This document shows positions 8,701 to 18,500 of a stretch of 20,419 nt of DNA, piece after piece. How positions within the stretch are numbered: the stretch's first letter is position 1; each line of letters begins with the position of its first letter. The notes beneath the pieces were generated by a model. It worked only from the letters and a program-made list of their open reading frames with translations, did not search any database and was not told the DNA's origin. Both the position numbers and the translations under genes were made by a program. Source of the stretch: Priapulus caudatus (Eukaryota > Priapulida > Priapulimorpha > Priapulimorphida > Priapulidae); assembly GCF_000485595.1 (NCBI RefSeq), contig NW_014577815.1, positions 1 through 20,419 of the forward strand, written 5' to 3'.

Positions 8701-11700
8701 CAGCTTACTAAAACGTTGGTAGGTTGTAACTGGATGTCAAAGGAATTTAAGTAATTTTGCAAACAAATGCCTCCGTTACAAATCTAACCATTATACCTAT
8801 GCTTTTATCTTTGGCATAAAGAGGGGGGCATCCTCAGTTCGAAAATAATGGGATAGGTTAGATTGTTTGAGGGTGTGGTTCGATAGATGTAGTACGAAAC
8901 TCCGATCAGTTTAGTGCTTACCATCCATAATCTAAGATGTGCAGTACGAGACTCAGTTAGGTTTAGTGATTACCATCTATAATCCTAGATGTGCAGCATG
9001 AATTGGCATGTGTGACAGTTGCACCAAACGCTGCAGTTGTTGTTCTTGTTGTATCAGTAGATAAGATGATCAGTTGATGACAGTATTACTAGTTCTCAGG
9101 CGAGTACTATTGCACTGCCAAACTTGTTATTATGTAAAATACTCTGATAAAATTAAATACTAATGTGTAATAACTTACTGTGTTAAATATCTTAATACTT
9201 ATCTCATGTTGCTGTAGAGTATGTAAAGCTGTTCTGTAATTAATTATTTGACACATTGTATCAAAACACCTATTATTGTAGAACAAAGTCGGGCCACATA
9301 TAAACGCTACATGGAGAGACTAGAAGCAAGTCAAGCAAAGCGAGCAAGAATGGTAAAGTCTATTACACTGTTTTACTCTGTGCATGGGCTCCCACTTGTC
9401 GGGCAGTCGAGTCATACAGTGCGTCTACGTCTTCTGAGCTGCTTGCTCTGATTCATGCGCGCGTTCCTGTATGCGTGCCTGGGCATGTGCCTGTGTGTGT
9501 GCGTGCGTGTCTGCACACATACCTGCGCGCGTGCATGCATGCCTGTGTGTGTGCGTGTGTGCCTGTGGGCGTGCCTACGTAGACCCATAGAACGGTAATC
9601 CATGGAAAATCGTAATGAAATTCACACGTTTATTTTTGCGTGCCGGCACACTCGTGTGTCATTCCCGATTGTAGCTTTTTCCTCAATTCCAGGAAAGAGT
9701 TTTGCTGTCGCTCTCTCATAGTCCAGCGGTGCCCACCCCCTACATTTCAGTAGTGATTAGCACCACGCGACTGAAACAATCGTGCCCCCCCCCGTACTTC
9801 AATCAATTCCGCCTCCAGCCAGCAGACACGTATGCAGCGTCGATGTGCACAGCCACAGACGCGTGCCTCGCGGGCCGCTTGTTTCGGCAACCTTTGAAAA
9901 TATAATGTTGTGCGATAGCGTCCTGGCTCAAAGGTAGGAATATTACACAACTAGAAATTTTTTAGTTGTCCAATCGGGCAACTAGCCAAACGAATAACTT
10001 GTCCGACATAGACTTTCACTTGTCCTGAGCCTCATATCAATATCAGCGTTGGTAACCTGCGAGTTGCGAGTTGCGAGTTGCGAGTCGGGTACTGGGATAG
10101 TAAGCATTGCCAGATATTTATCATTCGCAACTTGCGTTAGTAAGTCAATGCTTAACTATTAACTTAACCTCAACGCTTAACTATTTTTCCCGTGAATTAC
10201 CTGTCGTAAAAAAGGTTAAAATACTAGGTTGGCTGTTTGGGCCAGCTGTCCGTACCTCTAAAAAAGCCCTAGAGTCGACTGCTTGATCAGCAGAAATGTC
10301 ACCTATGTTCAACTGGTAACATCCCAGTTGGCCTACTCCCATTTCGCCTATATCCCATTTCGCCTACTCCCATTTTGTCTACTCTCAGAATCGGCAATAT
10401 TCCCATTTCGCCTACTCCCGTTATGCAGTGGCTGATTCAGAAATGAAATCTGGGGGGGGGGGAATCATGCGAGCTCAAGGGCCCCCTGGCTATGCGCCTG
10501 GTCGAAACAGCCTGGCCCTGGTTGTTCAAAAGTGGATAGCGATATCCACTGGATAAATCACTATCCAGTGAATACGACTGAATTATCAACTTTTGAACAA
10601 CTGCTTCAGTCCTGGTCATTAAGTGTCTTAATCCAGTAATCCATGTTTTTAAAAGACCCAAATAGCATTTCTTTTCGCCAGTTTATAAACCATATTGCTG
10701 TAGGTTTTACTTTCGTTGCAGTATCTTTGCCGTAAATTTGGTATGAAGAAGTTTTTCTCATCCATTTTTTAATTAACAACTCGCAACTCTCAGCTCGCAG
10801 CTAGCATGCTACCCACACTCTATCAATATAGTTTCACTTTATAGTATATTTATTTGAATTTTTCGCACATTGCTTTATAACATTTTACTGGTTACATTCA
10901 CACTAGTATACAAATTGAACAATGAAAAATGACTCATCACTCATGACTCTTGACCCAAATTATTTTGAAATATAGGTCATAAATTTTGTGCAAAAATGCT
11001 CCAAAATAAGGCTCAGATTGCATCAGAGAGCAGGGAGCACCTGGACCCCGGCCGCAAGTGACTACATGCTTCACGCTCGTGATGTGCGCTTGGCGCACAT
11101 AATTTCAAATAATATCTAAAGTACTCCTCTAAAGTTCCCAGTTTTACATGTTTGAATTTTAGGTTGTGGACCACCCTGTAACATGAATGCATTTCAGACA
11201 TTATTAAGCTTTTCAGACTATGTCAGGTAACAAAGACAGCATAGGAGCTAGCTGTGAGGAGAAAAGTTTAGATACTGTTGGTGCAATTTGCTTGGATTCA
11301 CATGGAAACGTGGCAGCAGCAGCCTCCAGCGGTGGAATATCCCTCAAACAGATAGGAAGGGTCGGGCAGGTATTGTAAAACGTTTTATACTTTACATCAT
11401 AGCTTCCAATTAAATATTTTCGTGATACAGTGAAACCACGATTTTACGCGCCCCGATTTTACGCGATGAGTCAGTGGGCCTTTATTTTGCTCTTTCCGTA
11501 ACTGAAAGGTTTTTTGTTGAGTTAAGCCGGCCTTAAGTCGGATTGTGATTGAATGCGACATGGCGCGATGCATTGCAACTCATTGCAACTGAGTGCTTGG
11601 GTCGACAGTGACGAGCAGCGACTGACACTAGCAACATTGGATCAGTTTTATACGCCGATTTTCTTGAACCCCGATTTAGCGTGACCCCGCTTTTTTAATG

Positions 11701-14378
11701 ATGACATTTTATGGACCTCAATGGTCTCATTATAACGGGACCATACTGTAATAGTATACAGCTGCCCCCGTACCACAATGATGGATACGTATACATTTCA
11801 CAGGCAGCCTTGTATGGGTGTGGATGCTGGGCCCAAAATGCAGATGATGGCCTGCCTGGTGTTGGTGTGGCAACGACAGGTAAAATTAAGCAAACTTACA
11901 TTGACCTCTTAACTAAGGTGGTTAAACTTTTATATGTTGTTTTATAGTATCTCGTTTAAACAAAGAATCTATAGTGAATATATTCTAATTTATTTAAAAT
12001 TTCTGAAATTGTAAGTATTTATCTTATGCACAAATTCATAGTTCACTATCTACAGAGCTGACTTGTAACTTTTTAGCCATGTCTCACCATGACCTCCATA
12101 TCTGAAGTAATCTTATTTTATTCCACTATAACCATAAGTATCAATTGATATGAGCACCAAAATTTTCTTGCTTATTGAGATATATTGTAATGAAGAAATC
12201 AACATTTAGCTGACTCTTTGAAGGGCAAAGGGGCACTGAACTTCTAATGTTCGTCTATCAGTGAGAATGTATATTTCATTGCCCTTTCAATAAATTAATA
12301 AAAGTGCTAAAACTAAAATTTAAATTTGAACTAAGTCTCTAATTGCATGGGTCACACGTACCACATCTTCAAAATATTTGTAATCTGTCATGTTACTTGT
12401 TGCTGATAAGCCTTTGACCTGTATTTTCACACCACACCTCATTGTGAGCTAGCAATAGCAACACCATTTCTATGCCTTATGTTAGGAAGGAAATTGCATG
12501 TCTGCACCCAGAGCTGAGTGTTGACCTCCAGCTCCTACTTGTCATACTGACGTTATCTTTTCAAATTGCCCCCTACATGCCACATGTGAAAGATACATAA
12601 GATACATTTTATTATTAGTCACCACATTGCACCCTCAACGTACTGACAACAGTGCTATATAATTACATTATTTCGCATACAATGTGGTGACTAATGATAA
12701 AATCAGGATAAAATGTATCTTGGTGTTATAATTTTGGTTCAGGCTGTGGAGAGCAACTGGTCAAAACGTTATTTGCCAGAGAGTTGGCTACTGCTGTCAT
12801 CTCCAAGGAAACTATTAGTGATGCTACAAGTCATGCTTTCCAAAACAACTTTCTAGGTACATTATCAATCATGTAACATGTTATCATTTCATTGAGTAGG
12901 TTATATTTATAATTTGTGTGCTCTTTAAATGGCATGTTTCTTGTTGATGTGTTTACAGTCATCATCCTTGCGACTCTTATTGTTTCACAGTGGTAGTGAA
13001 GTGGTAACCTTTAGCTAATGGTTATTGATTAATTAATCTAATATATTATCCATCTAATAGTAAATTATGAATTTGTGGTGTGCATGTGTTTCATGTATAC
13101 TCATTTTTGCAGGATCACCGTTTTTAAAGGATGTGCAAGAGAAACAAGGAGGGGCTTTGATACTTAAATATTGTCTATCTGGTGGCAGTGTAGAAGGTTC
13201 GTACCAATTCTCTTTGATTTCACTAGTATATATATGCTGTAACGCCAACGTGTCAAGCTAGTGGGATGTAAATTATAATGTTTTTGTGTATTGATTTATT
13301 GAAAGTACATTGAATAATATTTAATAAAGTAAATATTATTTAGACAATTTATTATTCGTTTTTATGGATGGTGTCATTGATTGTACTGATGTTTGCAGGG
13401 ATAACAAAAGTTGCAGTTTTTACATTTATTTCTCTACGTTTTAGACCTGGATAAAAGATACATTATTGTTAACCTTGCATTTCAGACGTGGAGTGTATAT
13501 GGGCATATACCACAGACAGCATGTGTGTAGGATACATGTCTTCACGAGACTCCAAACCCAAGGTACATCATAGCAATATCAGGAACTTATCAATTATTAT
13601 CAAGCATACTACAATGCAGTGTGAAAACCATGTCGTAGTTAACAGAAGTTTGTCGTTTTATTTATGCTCTTCCTTATAATTTTTGTATGCTATTCTTATT
13701 TTATTACTAATCTGCAAAACTTTATTAGTGAGAGACTAACAACTGACCCTACCACATTAGTGAAAATATTACTTTATATATACTCCTCAATTTCTGAACT
13801 GTAAGCCGAAATGGAGGAAGGGGTTGACTCCCATTTTTCTGACCTTTGAGAAGGATTGCGTTTCTGTCGTTTACTTATCAGATTAATGACCGAATATCAT
13901 TCTAATAAAGTAGTCCAATCTCTAAAGGTAGTTCACAAGTGCATATTGTTATTTTTGCATGAAATTATTGTTAGTGTAACATTTGTGTGGTGTGGTGTAT
14001 GGTGTGGTAGTGAAGAATATTAATAATGTTCAAAAATATGTCTCATGTGGTATGCATGGGTATATGTATTGTCTACTAACAAATCGGTCAAAATGACAAA
14101 CATCAATAGAAACCATCACGATTTGTAGATTTTGTCACTGTGCGCTTTATAATTTACGGGCAGCCATTCTGCTTTGGCATGCTAATTAATTGAGTAATTA
14201 TCATTAACCATACATACATGATATTATACAAGAACATGTTTTGCCACAAAAAATATCACAAATTGCATTAAATGTAAGCATGGCTGTTTTATTTTTACAG
14301 ACTCATCTCTCTAGGCTGCCTGAACATCTACAGTGTGGCAAGTCTGTTGTGATAGAAGGTGCTAAGGTGAACTTATAG
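5767..14378 (+). CDS. TASP1: Threonine aspartase 1 (taspase 1), complete, 13 exons
   Basis: Exons: 5767-5818, 6593-6660, 7260-7328, 7580-7700, 7863-7947, 8336-8415, 9282-9352, 11217-11369, 11804-11879, 12743-12856, 13113-13196, 13486-13562, 14301-14378. They sum to 1,128 nt (375 aa); all introns are GT-AG and all phases agree. Taspase 1 is an N-terminal-nucleophile protease of the asparaginase-2 family. Its proenzyme cleaves itself before a threonine, and the heterodimer then cuts MLL-type proteins and TFIIA. Visible landmarks: HVGAGYHSE (16-24), TNAGRGSNL and ECDAGLMDGRSLGFGAVGAV (alpha subunit), a basic linker with KR at 166-167 and KRAR at 178-181 where human has its bipartite nuclear localisation signal, the autocleavage site D201-T202 in LDTVGA, SSGG, GRVGQAALYGCGCWAQN, TTGCGE, TTDSMCVGYMS and the terminal SVVIEGAKVNL. 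Human is 420 aa; the N-terminus and pre-cleavage linker are shorter here. The ATG follows an in-frame stop at 5740. Confidence 0.97.
6828..7179. mobile_element. 352-bp MITE with terminal inverted repeats, in TASP1 intron 2
   Basis: Left end CAGGGTGCGAAATTAACC and right end, reversed, CAGGGTTGGAAATTAACG match at 15 of 18 bases. CAGGG termini followed by GAAATTAAC are typical of hAT-like MITEs in marine invertebrates (recalled). Flanks ATATTG and ATACTG could be a degraded target duplication, but a clean 8-bp copy is not seen. No coding capacity. Confidence 0.65.
8009..8100. mobile_element. 92-bp Tc1/mariner (pogo-like) MITE, in TASP1 intron 5
   Basis: It starts CAGTCAAATCTCTATATAATGGTC and ends, reversed, with CATAGTAAAACCATCTCTATAGAATGG. 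These are imperfect inverted repeats carrying the CTCTATA core of pogo/Tigger-type miniature elements. TA lies on both sides (8007-8008 and 8101-8102), as expected for the TA target duplication of that superfamily. Related sequence (GTGGTCTTTACGGG...) continues to about 8175, so a second decayed copy may follow. Confidence 0.65.
8884..9000. repeat. Degenerate tandem repeat, ~50-bp unit, in TASP1 intron 6
   Basis: The pattern AGATGT(G)(C)AGTACGARACTC...TTTAGTGMTTACCATCYATAATC occurs twice, starting near 8885 and 8935, with a third start near 8987. Copies differ by several substitutions and small indels. No function is apparent. Confidence 0.6.
9454..9580. repeat. GT/GC-rich low-complexity tract in TASP1 intron 7
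   Basis: About 125 bases of alternating purine-pyrimidine sequence made of TGTG, GCGTGC and CGCGCG blocks, in an otherwise AT-rich intron. Such sequence can adopt Z-DNA; that is general knowledge, not shown here. Higher GC content continues to about 9900. Confidence 0.8.
10059..10086. repeat. 7-bp tandem repeat GCGAGTT, about four copies
   Basis: Four consecutive GCGAGTT units (the last reads GCGAGTC), with the inverse motif (CTCGCAACTC, CTCGCAGC) near 10779-10801 and TCGCAACTTGCG near 10125. The order of sub-blocks differs between the ends, so I do not call a terminal-inverted-repeat element. Confidence 0.7.
10330..10425. repeat. Minisatellite with CCCATTTCGCCTACT-type unit
   Basis: Imperfect copies of a 15-16-bp unit: GCCTACTCCCATTTC, GCCTATATCCCATTTC, GCCTACTCCCATTTT. 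After a diverged 30-base spacer come CCCATTTCGCCTACTCCCG. It lies in TASP1 intron 7, shortly before an 11-base run of G at 10452-10462. Confidence 0.8.
10521..10601. mobile_element. 81-bp palindromic MITE in TASP1 intron 7
   Basis: Termini GTTGTTCAAAAGT (10521-10533) and ACTTTTGAACAAC (10589-10601) are perfect 13-bp inverted repeats; flanking CCTG/CAG extends the similarity slightly. The interior holds ATCCACTGGATA/ATCCAGTG iterations around GATAAATCACTATCC. I recall highly repetitive elements of this form in marine invertebrate genomes. Confidence 0.75.
11217..11369 (+). other. TASP1: TASP1 exon 8, carrying the autocleavage threonine
   Basis: This exon is part of the TASP1 CDS and is listed separately because its acceptor needs a choice. 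Two TTTCAG acceptors lie 19 bases apart (ending 11197 and 11216). Only the second keeps the phase-0 join to ...AKRARM and reads TMSGNKDSIGASCEEKSLDT into VGA. The first would shift the frame before the catalytic Asp-Thr. Confidence 0.85.
11428..11748. mobile_element. 321-bp Tigger/pogo-like non-autonomous element in TASP1 intron 8
   Basis: It begins CAGTGAAACCACGATTTTACG and ends ...GGGACCATACTG, with TA on both sides (11426-11427, 11749-11750). The CAGTGAAACC-CGATTTTACG start and repeated CCCCGATTTTACGCG / CCCCGATTTAGCGTG blocks resemble pogo-family MITEs. Terminal inverted similarity beyond CAGT is poor, so the right boundary is tentative. It ends about 55 bases before the exon 9 acceptor. 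Confidence 0.5.
12599..12721. mobile_element. 123-bp foldback hairpin element just upstream of TASP1 exon 10
   Basis: Left arm 12599-12629 (AAGATACATTTTATTATTAG... to CACATTG) pairs with right arm 12680-12721 (CAATGTGGTGACTAATGATA... to GTATCTT). An 11-base insertion (ATCAGGATAAA region) lies in the right arm, and the loop is about 50 bases. The stem ends 20 bases before the exon 10 acceptor AG. It could be a palindromic MITE; no target duplication is clear. Confidence 0.75.
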
Positions 14379-14429
14379 CAGGTGTGCAATGATGCAAAAT
14401 GTGTTTGGTTGTTTGAATGAGTATATTGC

Positions 14430-14435
14430 ATTAAA
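14430..14435 (+). promoter_or_regulatory. Candidate poly(A) signal ATTAAA for TASP1
   Basis: ATTAAA lies 51 bases after the TASP1 stop and is followed within 30-50 bases by a GT-rich stretch (GATGTGTAAG, CTTGTTGTGAC), the usual animal arrangement. A 3' UTR this short is plausible but unproven. Confidence 0.4.
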
Positions 14436-14612
14436 TTTCTATTGTAACATAATAACGATGTGTAAGTAAACTTGTTGTGACATGCATGCGACCCTTTATT
14501 CATGGTAGGGCGATAAATGTGACAGTGATAAATCTGGCAAGGTGTCATGTCATGACTATATGTTCGTGTCCCGAGGACAGACCCAGTATGTTCGGAGATG
14601 TAGTACAGCTGA

Positions 14613-14657
14613 AATGTCAGTTTGACATTTACATGTGCTGCGAGAGTACATGTAAAT
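14613..14657. repeat. Adjacent small inverted repeats
   Basis: AAATGTCA pairs with TGACATTT across a 3-base loop. The overlapping ATTTACATGT (14627-14636) pairs with ACATGTAAAT (14648-14657) across 11 bases. The two stems are mutually exclusive. Confidence 0.7.
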
Positions 14658-15538
14658 TCCAGTCAGCCATACAGTTGAAAAAAACTATTAATTCATGTGT
14701 GCAACGTCAATACGTTGCCAAATATAGGCAACTGTGCTTTGAGCTAACCATTAGAAACAGCATAAATGCAAGCCCTGTTCATCAGCAGTGGGCAGGATTC
14801 TGGGCCAATCTGACAGTTCCTGAGACGATCTAAATGCTAGATTGTGCCCCTTTAAGCAAAAAGCACCGTCCACGTTTAGTGTGCATAAGTGCAAGTACAT
14901 GGCAGAACTGTTGAAAACCACACAATCATTTCTATTTCAACACTTGAGTCATAGAACACGGTTATATATTTCACATGTGTGATAATAGAAATTAATACCA
15001 ATTATTAATTTACTCTATGCAATCTCGGACTGATATACCACACGACTTAGCACATAGGGAATTTTGTAATGATTTGCAATGCAATTAACTGAAGTTTACT
15101 AAGCCAGACTTGATACAACTTGAGCTTATCACATAAATCATTATCATATTTGCAAAGCCATTATATGAGGCTAGCTCATCACTGGGTTGTTCAAATTCTT
15201 GTCACAGGGTATTCCAGCTAACACATGCCTAAAAGGTACTGAAATGTATCAGCATAACTATACATGAATTAAATTAACAATCGAAGGGCCTTTAAGCTAA
15301 GCTATCGATATATTTATCTCCTAGAGGCTGACGCCATGCACAACAGTTAAACACTTTGAATACTGAATGGCATTTTCATCTAGGATTTCTCATTTTTGAT
15401 GTAATGTTCCACTCTGTCATATGATCAGGATTGTAAATAATTATTTTGTAATAAAATGTTAACATATGTAACAATCATATGTGCACAATTTGTATTGCCT
15501 ATCTCTTTCACATACCGCTTGTCTAAGAGAATGGTTGA

Positions 15539-18500
15539 TTAGTATATTGGAAATGAGGGATCTACATGTTTTGACCAGGCATGTAATCCTCCTATGATAT
15601 CCTTGATTTCAATGTCATCATTCTTGAACTGCTGCTGTAAGTGTCTCACTGCCTTTTGGGAGTCGTTGCCACGGTGACACACTACAAATACTGGTTAAAC
15701 AAGAAAGATTCATAATTAATGATGTTATAGTTTCAACTAGTTTAACAAAAATTTAGCTCTAATATATCAGTCTTCTTTGTGCACTGTGTTAAAACTAAAA
15801 CATTATTTAGTGATAGATATCACTTGCATTCACGCAACCACCATACCACTAACACCAAGCCATATATGGATTTGGACACTCACATGCATTGGAATTGCCA
15901 TCTAATAGCACTTTCTGCAGTTCTTTCATTCTGGATTCCTTCTTTAAATCTCCAATTGGAATGTCTGGGTAAATTTAAGGAACCTATTCCTATGCAGGTA
16001 AATTTACATGAACAAGCATCCAGAAAACCGCCACCAAAGCAGGAGGCCGGTTGTCAAAATTATCCTAGTGTGAGGACACAAGTTGGGACTATGAAATAGT
16101 AGTAAGATACAATAACCACACTGACAGAAACATACTCTCACTTTGCTGCTAAATTAGGACACGTGAGAACTTGGTAATTGCTGTACTAAAGTCGTTTATT
16201 AGATGAGACACTAGTACATCTCTTTGATAACGGTCGCTACGATATAGGACTGTTCTAAAGTTACGGATTTTCTAACAAAACTAGGGCTGGAACTAATCTT
16301 CGGACTAATCGTTCTAGCAATGCGTACAGGATACTATAAGAATTGGGCAGTTGGCAGATGTCCATTTCTACTTGCAGCCTAACATCCAGTAGCATGTGAT
16401 CTTCTTTTCTTTCCAGCATTGCTTTGTACTCCTGATAGAAGCAAACACAAATAACATAAAGATAATAATGCAAATTATTCTTCATTGATAGATGGGAAAT
16501 TTTAGTTGTGTATTTGAGATGTGGAATCATGGGGAATCATTCTTTGATTCAACCATACATGATCCGTGGATTTTATTTTAACACAGGTCTTTATATCTAT
16601 TGTTTAAAAGGCACTTTAGAACCAAACTGAGCATAGTAGTATAGACTATGCCTGACATTATTTAGATTCGACACTGGGTTAATTTCTACATTTGGCTACT
16701 CTTGGTATGGCAGTAAGAAGTAATCAGTATCTTGGTTGCCTGGAAATTACATTTCCAACCTATATTTAAAATATAATATCAGGAGTAGATAATAGGGATC
16801 TACTCCTGATAATATGTAACATCCAATAATAGTAAACATTCTCTGCCCCATGGCTCATTCATATGGAAAGGCCCAAATAACTAGTTACCTTGGCAGAGAT
16901 GCGTTCATCTTTATTCAGCAGGTGGAGGCATCGTTCTTTGTCTGTTGCACTCGTACCACAAAACTGCTCGTAATCAAGTAGCTGCATGATGGCCGGATTA
17001 CGGCCACACACATTACAGCTGTCTTGCCTACCACGAAGTTTTATGAACCTCATGCTGCCATCTAATCCGTCAAACAACATGAGACGCTGTGAGAAGCTCG
17101 TGTTGATTCCAGCAGCCATTTTAATTGCCTCTAGGGCTTGGAAGCTGCCTATGATGCCTGGCACTGTAAGTGTGGAGGTGTAGTTTAATATGACAGCTTG
17201 ATATATATGGAAGTTAAAAACTCATATGGTTTAACTTATCGCACCATAGTGAATCAGCCAAGTAACTTGAAAAATTAAAGAAATGAATTAAACATTTAGA
17301 GTAGCATGCACGTATTCATCACTAATTAATTATAAATTATTAAATCATTAAAATTAAAAATCAAACACCAGCTACCTACCTACTCCTAAAACTCCACCAT
17401 CTGAGCAGTTTGTGACAGTCTCTGGAGGTGGAGGTATGGGATATAAACATCTGTAACATGGTCCACCTTTCCAGCCATATACGGTCAACTACAAGATGTA
17501 CAGACATTATAAGCATATTAGTTCACTGGTAGTCCCCCTTCTATATTGAAATTTAGAGATGTATGCCTGTACCTGATAACATCTGATAAATATAATAAAT
17601 GTTACCTGTCCTTCCCATCTTAGAGCACTGCCTGATACAAGAGGCTTACTGCACAGCACGCAGCAGTCATTCAGTAGATAACGAGTAGCAACATTATCTG
17701 AGCAGTCCAAAATGATGTCATATTTCTCCACTAATTGTCGGGCATTGTCACTGTTCAATGCAAGGTGATATGCATTGCAGACGGTGGTTGAGTTGAGGCT
17801 GGGTAGATAACAAAGGGACACATTTTAATAATACTGCATATCTATTTGCATTTAACGATTCTATAAGTACTGTTTACAATCGTGAGTAATTTACTCTATC
17901 TCAATGCATACATTTTATAAATAAATTCTACAGAGTGAAAAGTGTAGTCGATAACCCTTGTATACTTCATTGTGTGAATTACTTTTATATATATTAGATA
18001 TAATAACTTTTTATACTTCTCTTAAGTACCTGTGAATCGCTTCAGCAATTGAGGTTGACTTTACCCACCCAATCCGGGCTTCTGTGTGCAAAATCTGTCT
18101 GTGTAAATTACTAAGTTCCACTTCATCATAATCGACAATTCCTATGCAACCTGAGTAGGTAGGTAAGTAACTATAAGTAACTGTGAGTAATTATCAAAAC
18201 TATAAGTGAATCCTCCTATTTGTATCAAGCCTAAAAGTTAGTTTCATTTTTTGACTGGGTGGCAAGATAATGGTAGATAAAGGATAATAGAATATTAGCT
18301 TTCATTTTATACCATTACCTAATTAGAAGATTGATCCTTTATATCAAGTGATTTTCAATGTTAGATTGTAAAATCTCTAGGTATAGGCATGCAGTATTAC
18401 GTCAGGGGGTTACAGTAAAAGAGAATATAGATCCACTAGCCTATTCCAGCTGCGGCAAGATAGATTGCAGCAGGACAGCCCAACCCTCCAGCGCCAACAA

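Larger units (their letters stand above)
14379..15538. other. Spacer between the convergent TASP1 and MOCS3 genes
   Basis: About 1.16 kb separates the two stop codons and should contain both 3' UTRs. A plus-strand frame of 118 codons (14480-14833) falls here but shows no recognisable domain. Nested small inverted repeats occupy 14613-14657. No clear AATAAA is seen on the minus strand for MOCS3. Confidence 0.6.

Noticed and set aside
9412-9603. Histidine/arginine/threonine-rich minus-strand frame
   Set aside because: The composition is explained entirely by the GT/GC low-complexity tract.
10059-10801. Possible single ~740-bp element bounded by GCGAGTT-type repeats
   Set aside because: The inverted motifs at the two ends occur in different order with no target duplication, so shared borders cannot be supported.
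14480-14833. 118-codon plus-strand frame after TASP1
   Set aside because: No recognisable domain, no coding-like motif pattern, and it overlaps nested inverted repeats; its length is within chance for one frame in this window.
15779-16099. 106-codon plus-strand frame
   Set aside because: It is antisense to the MOCS3 exon 15964-15884 and its introns; the minus-strand reading is confirmed by conserved residues.
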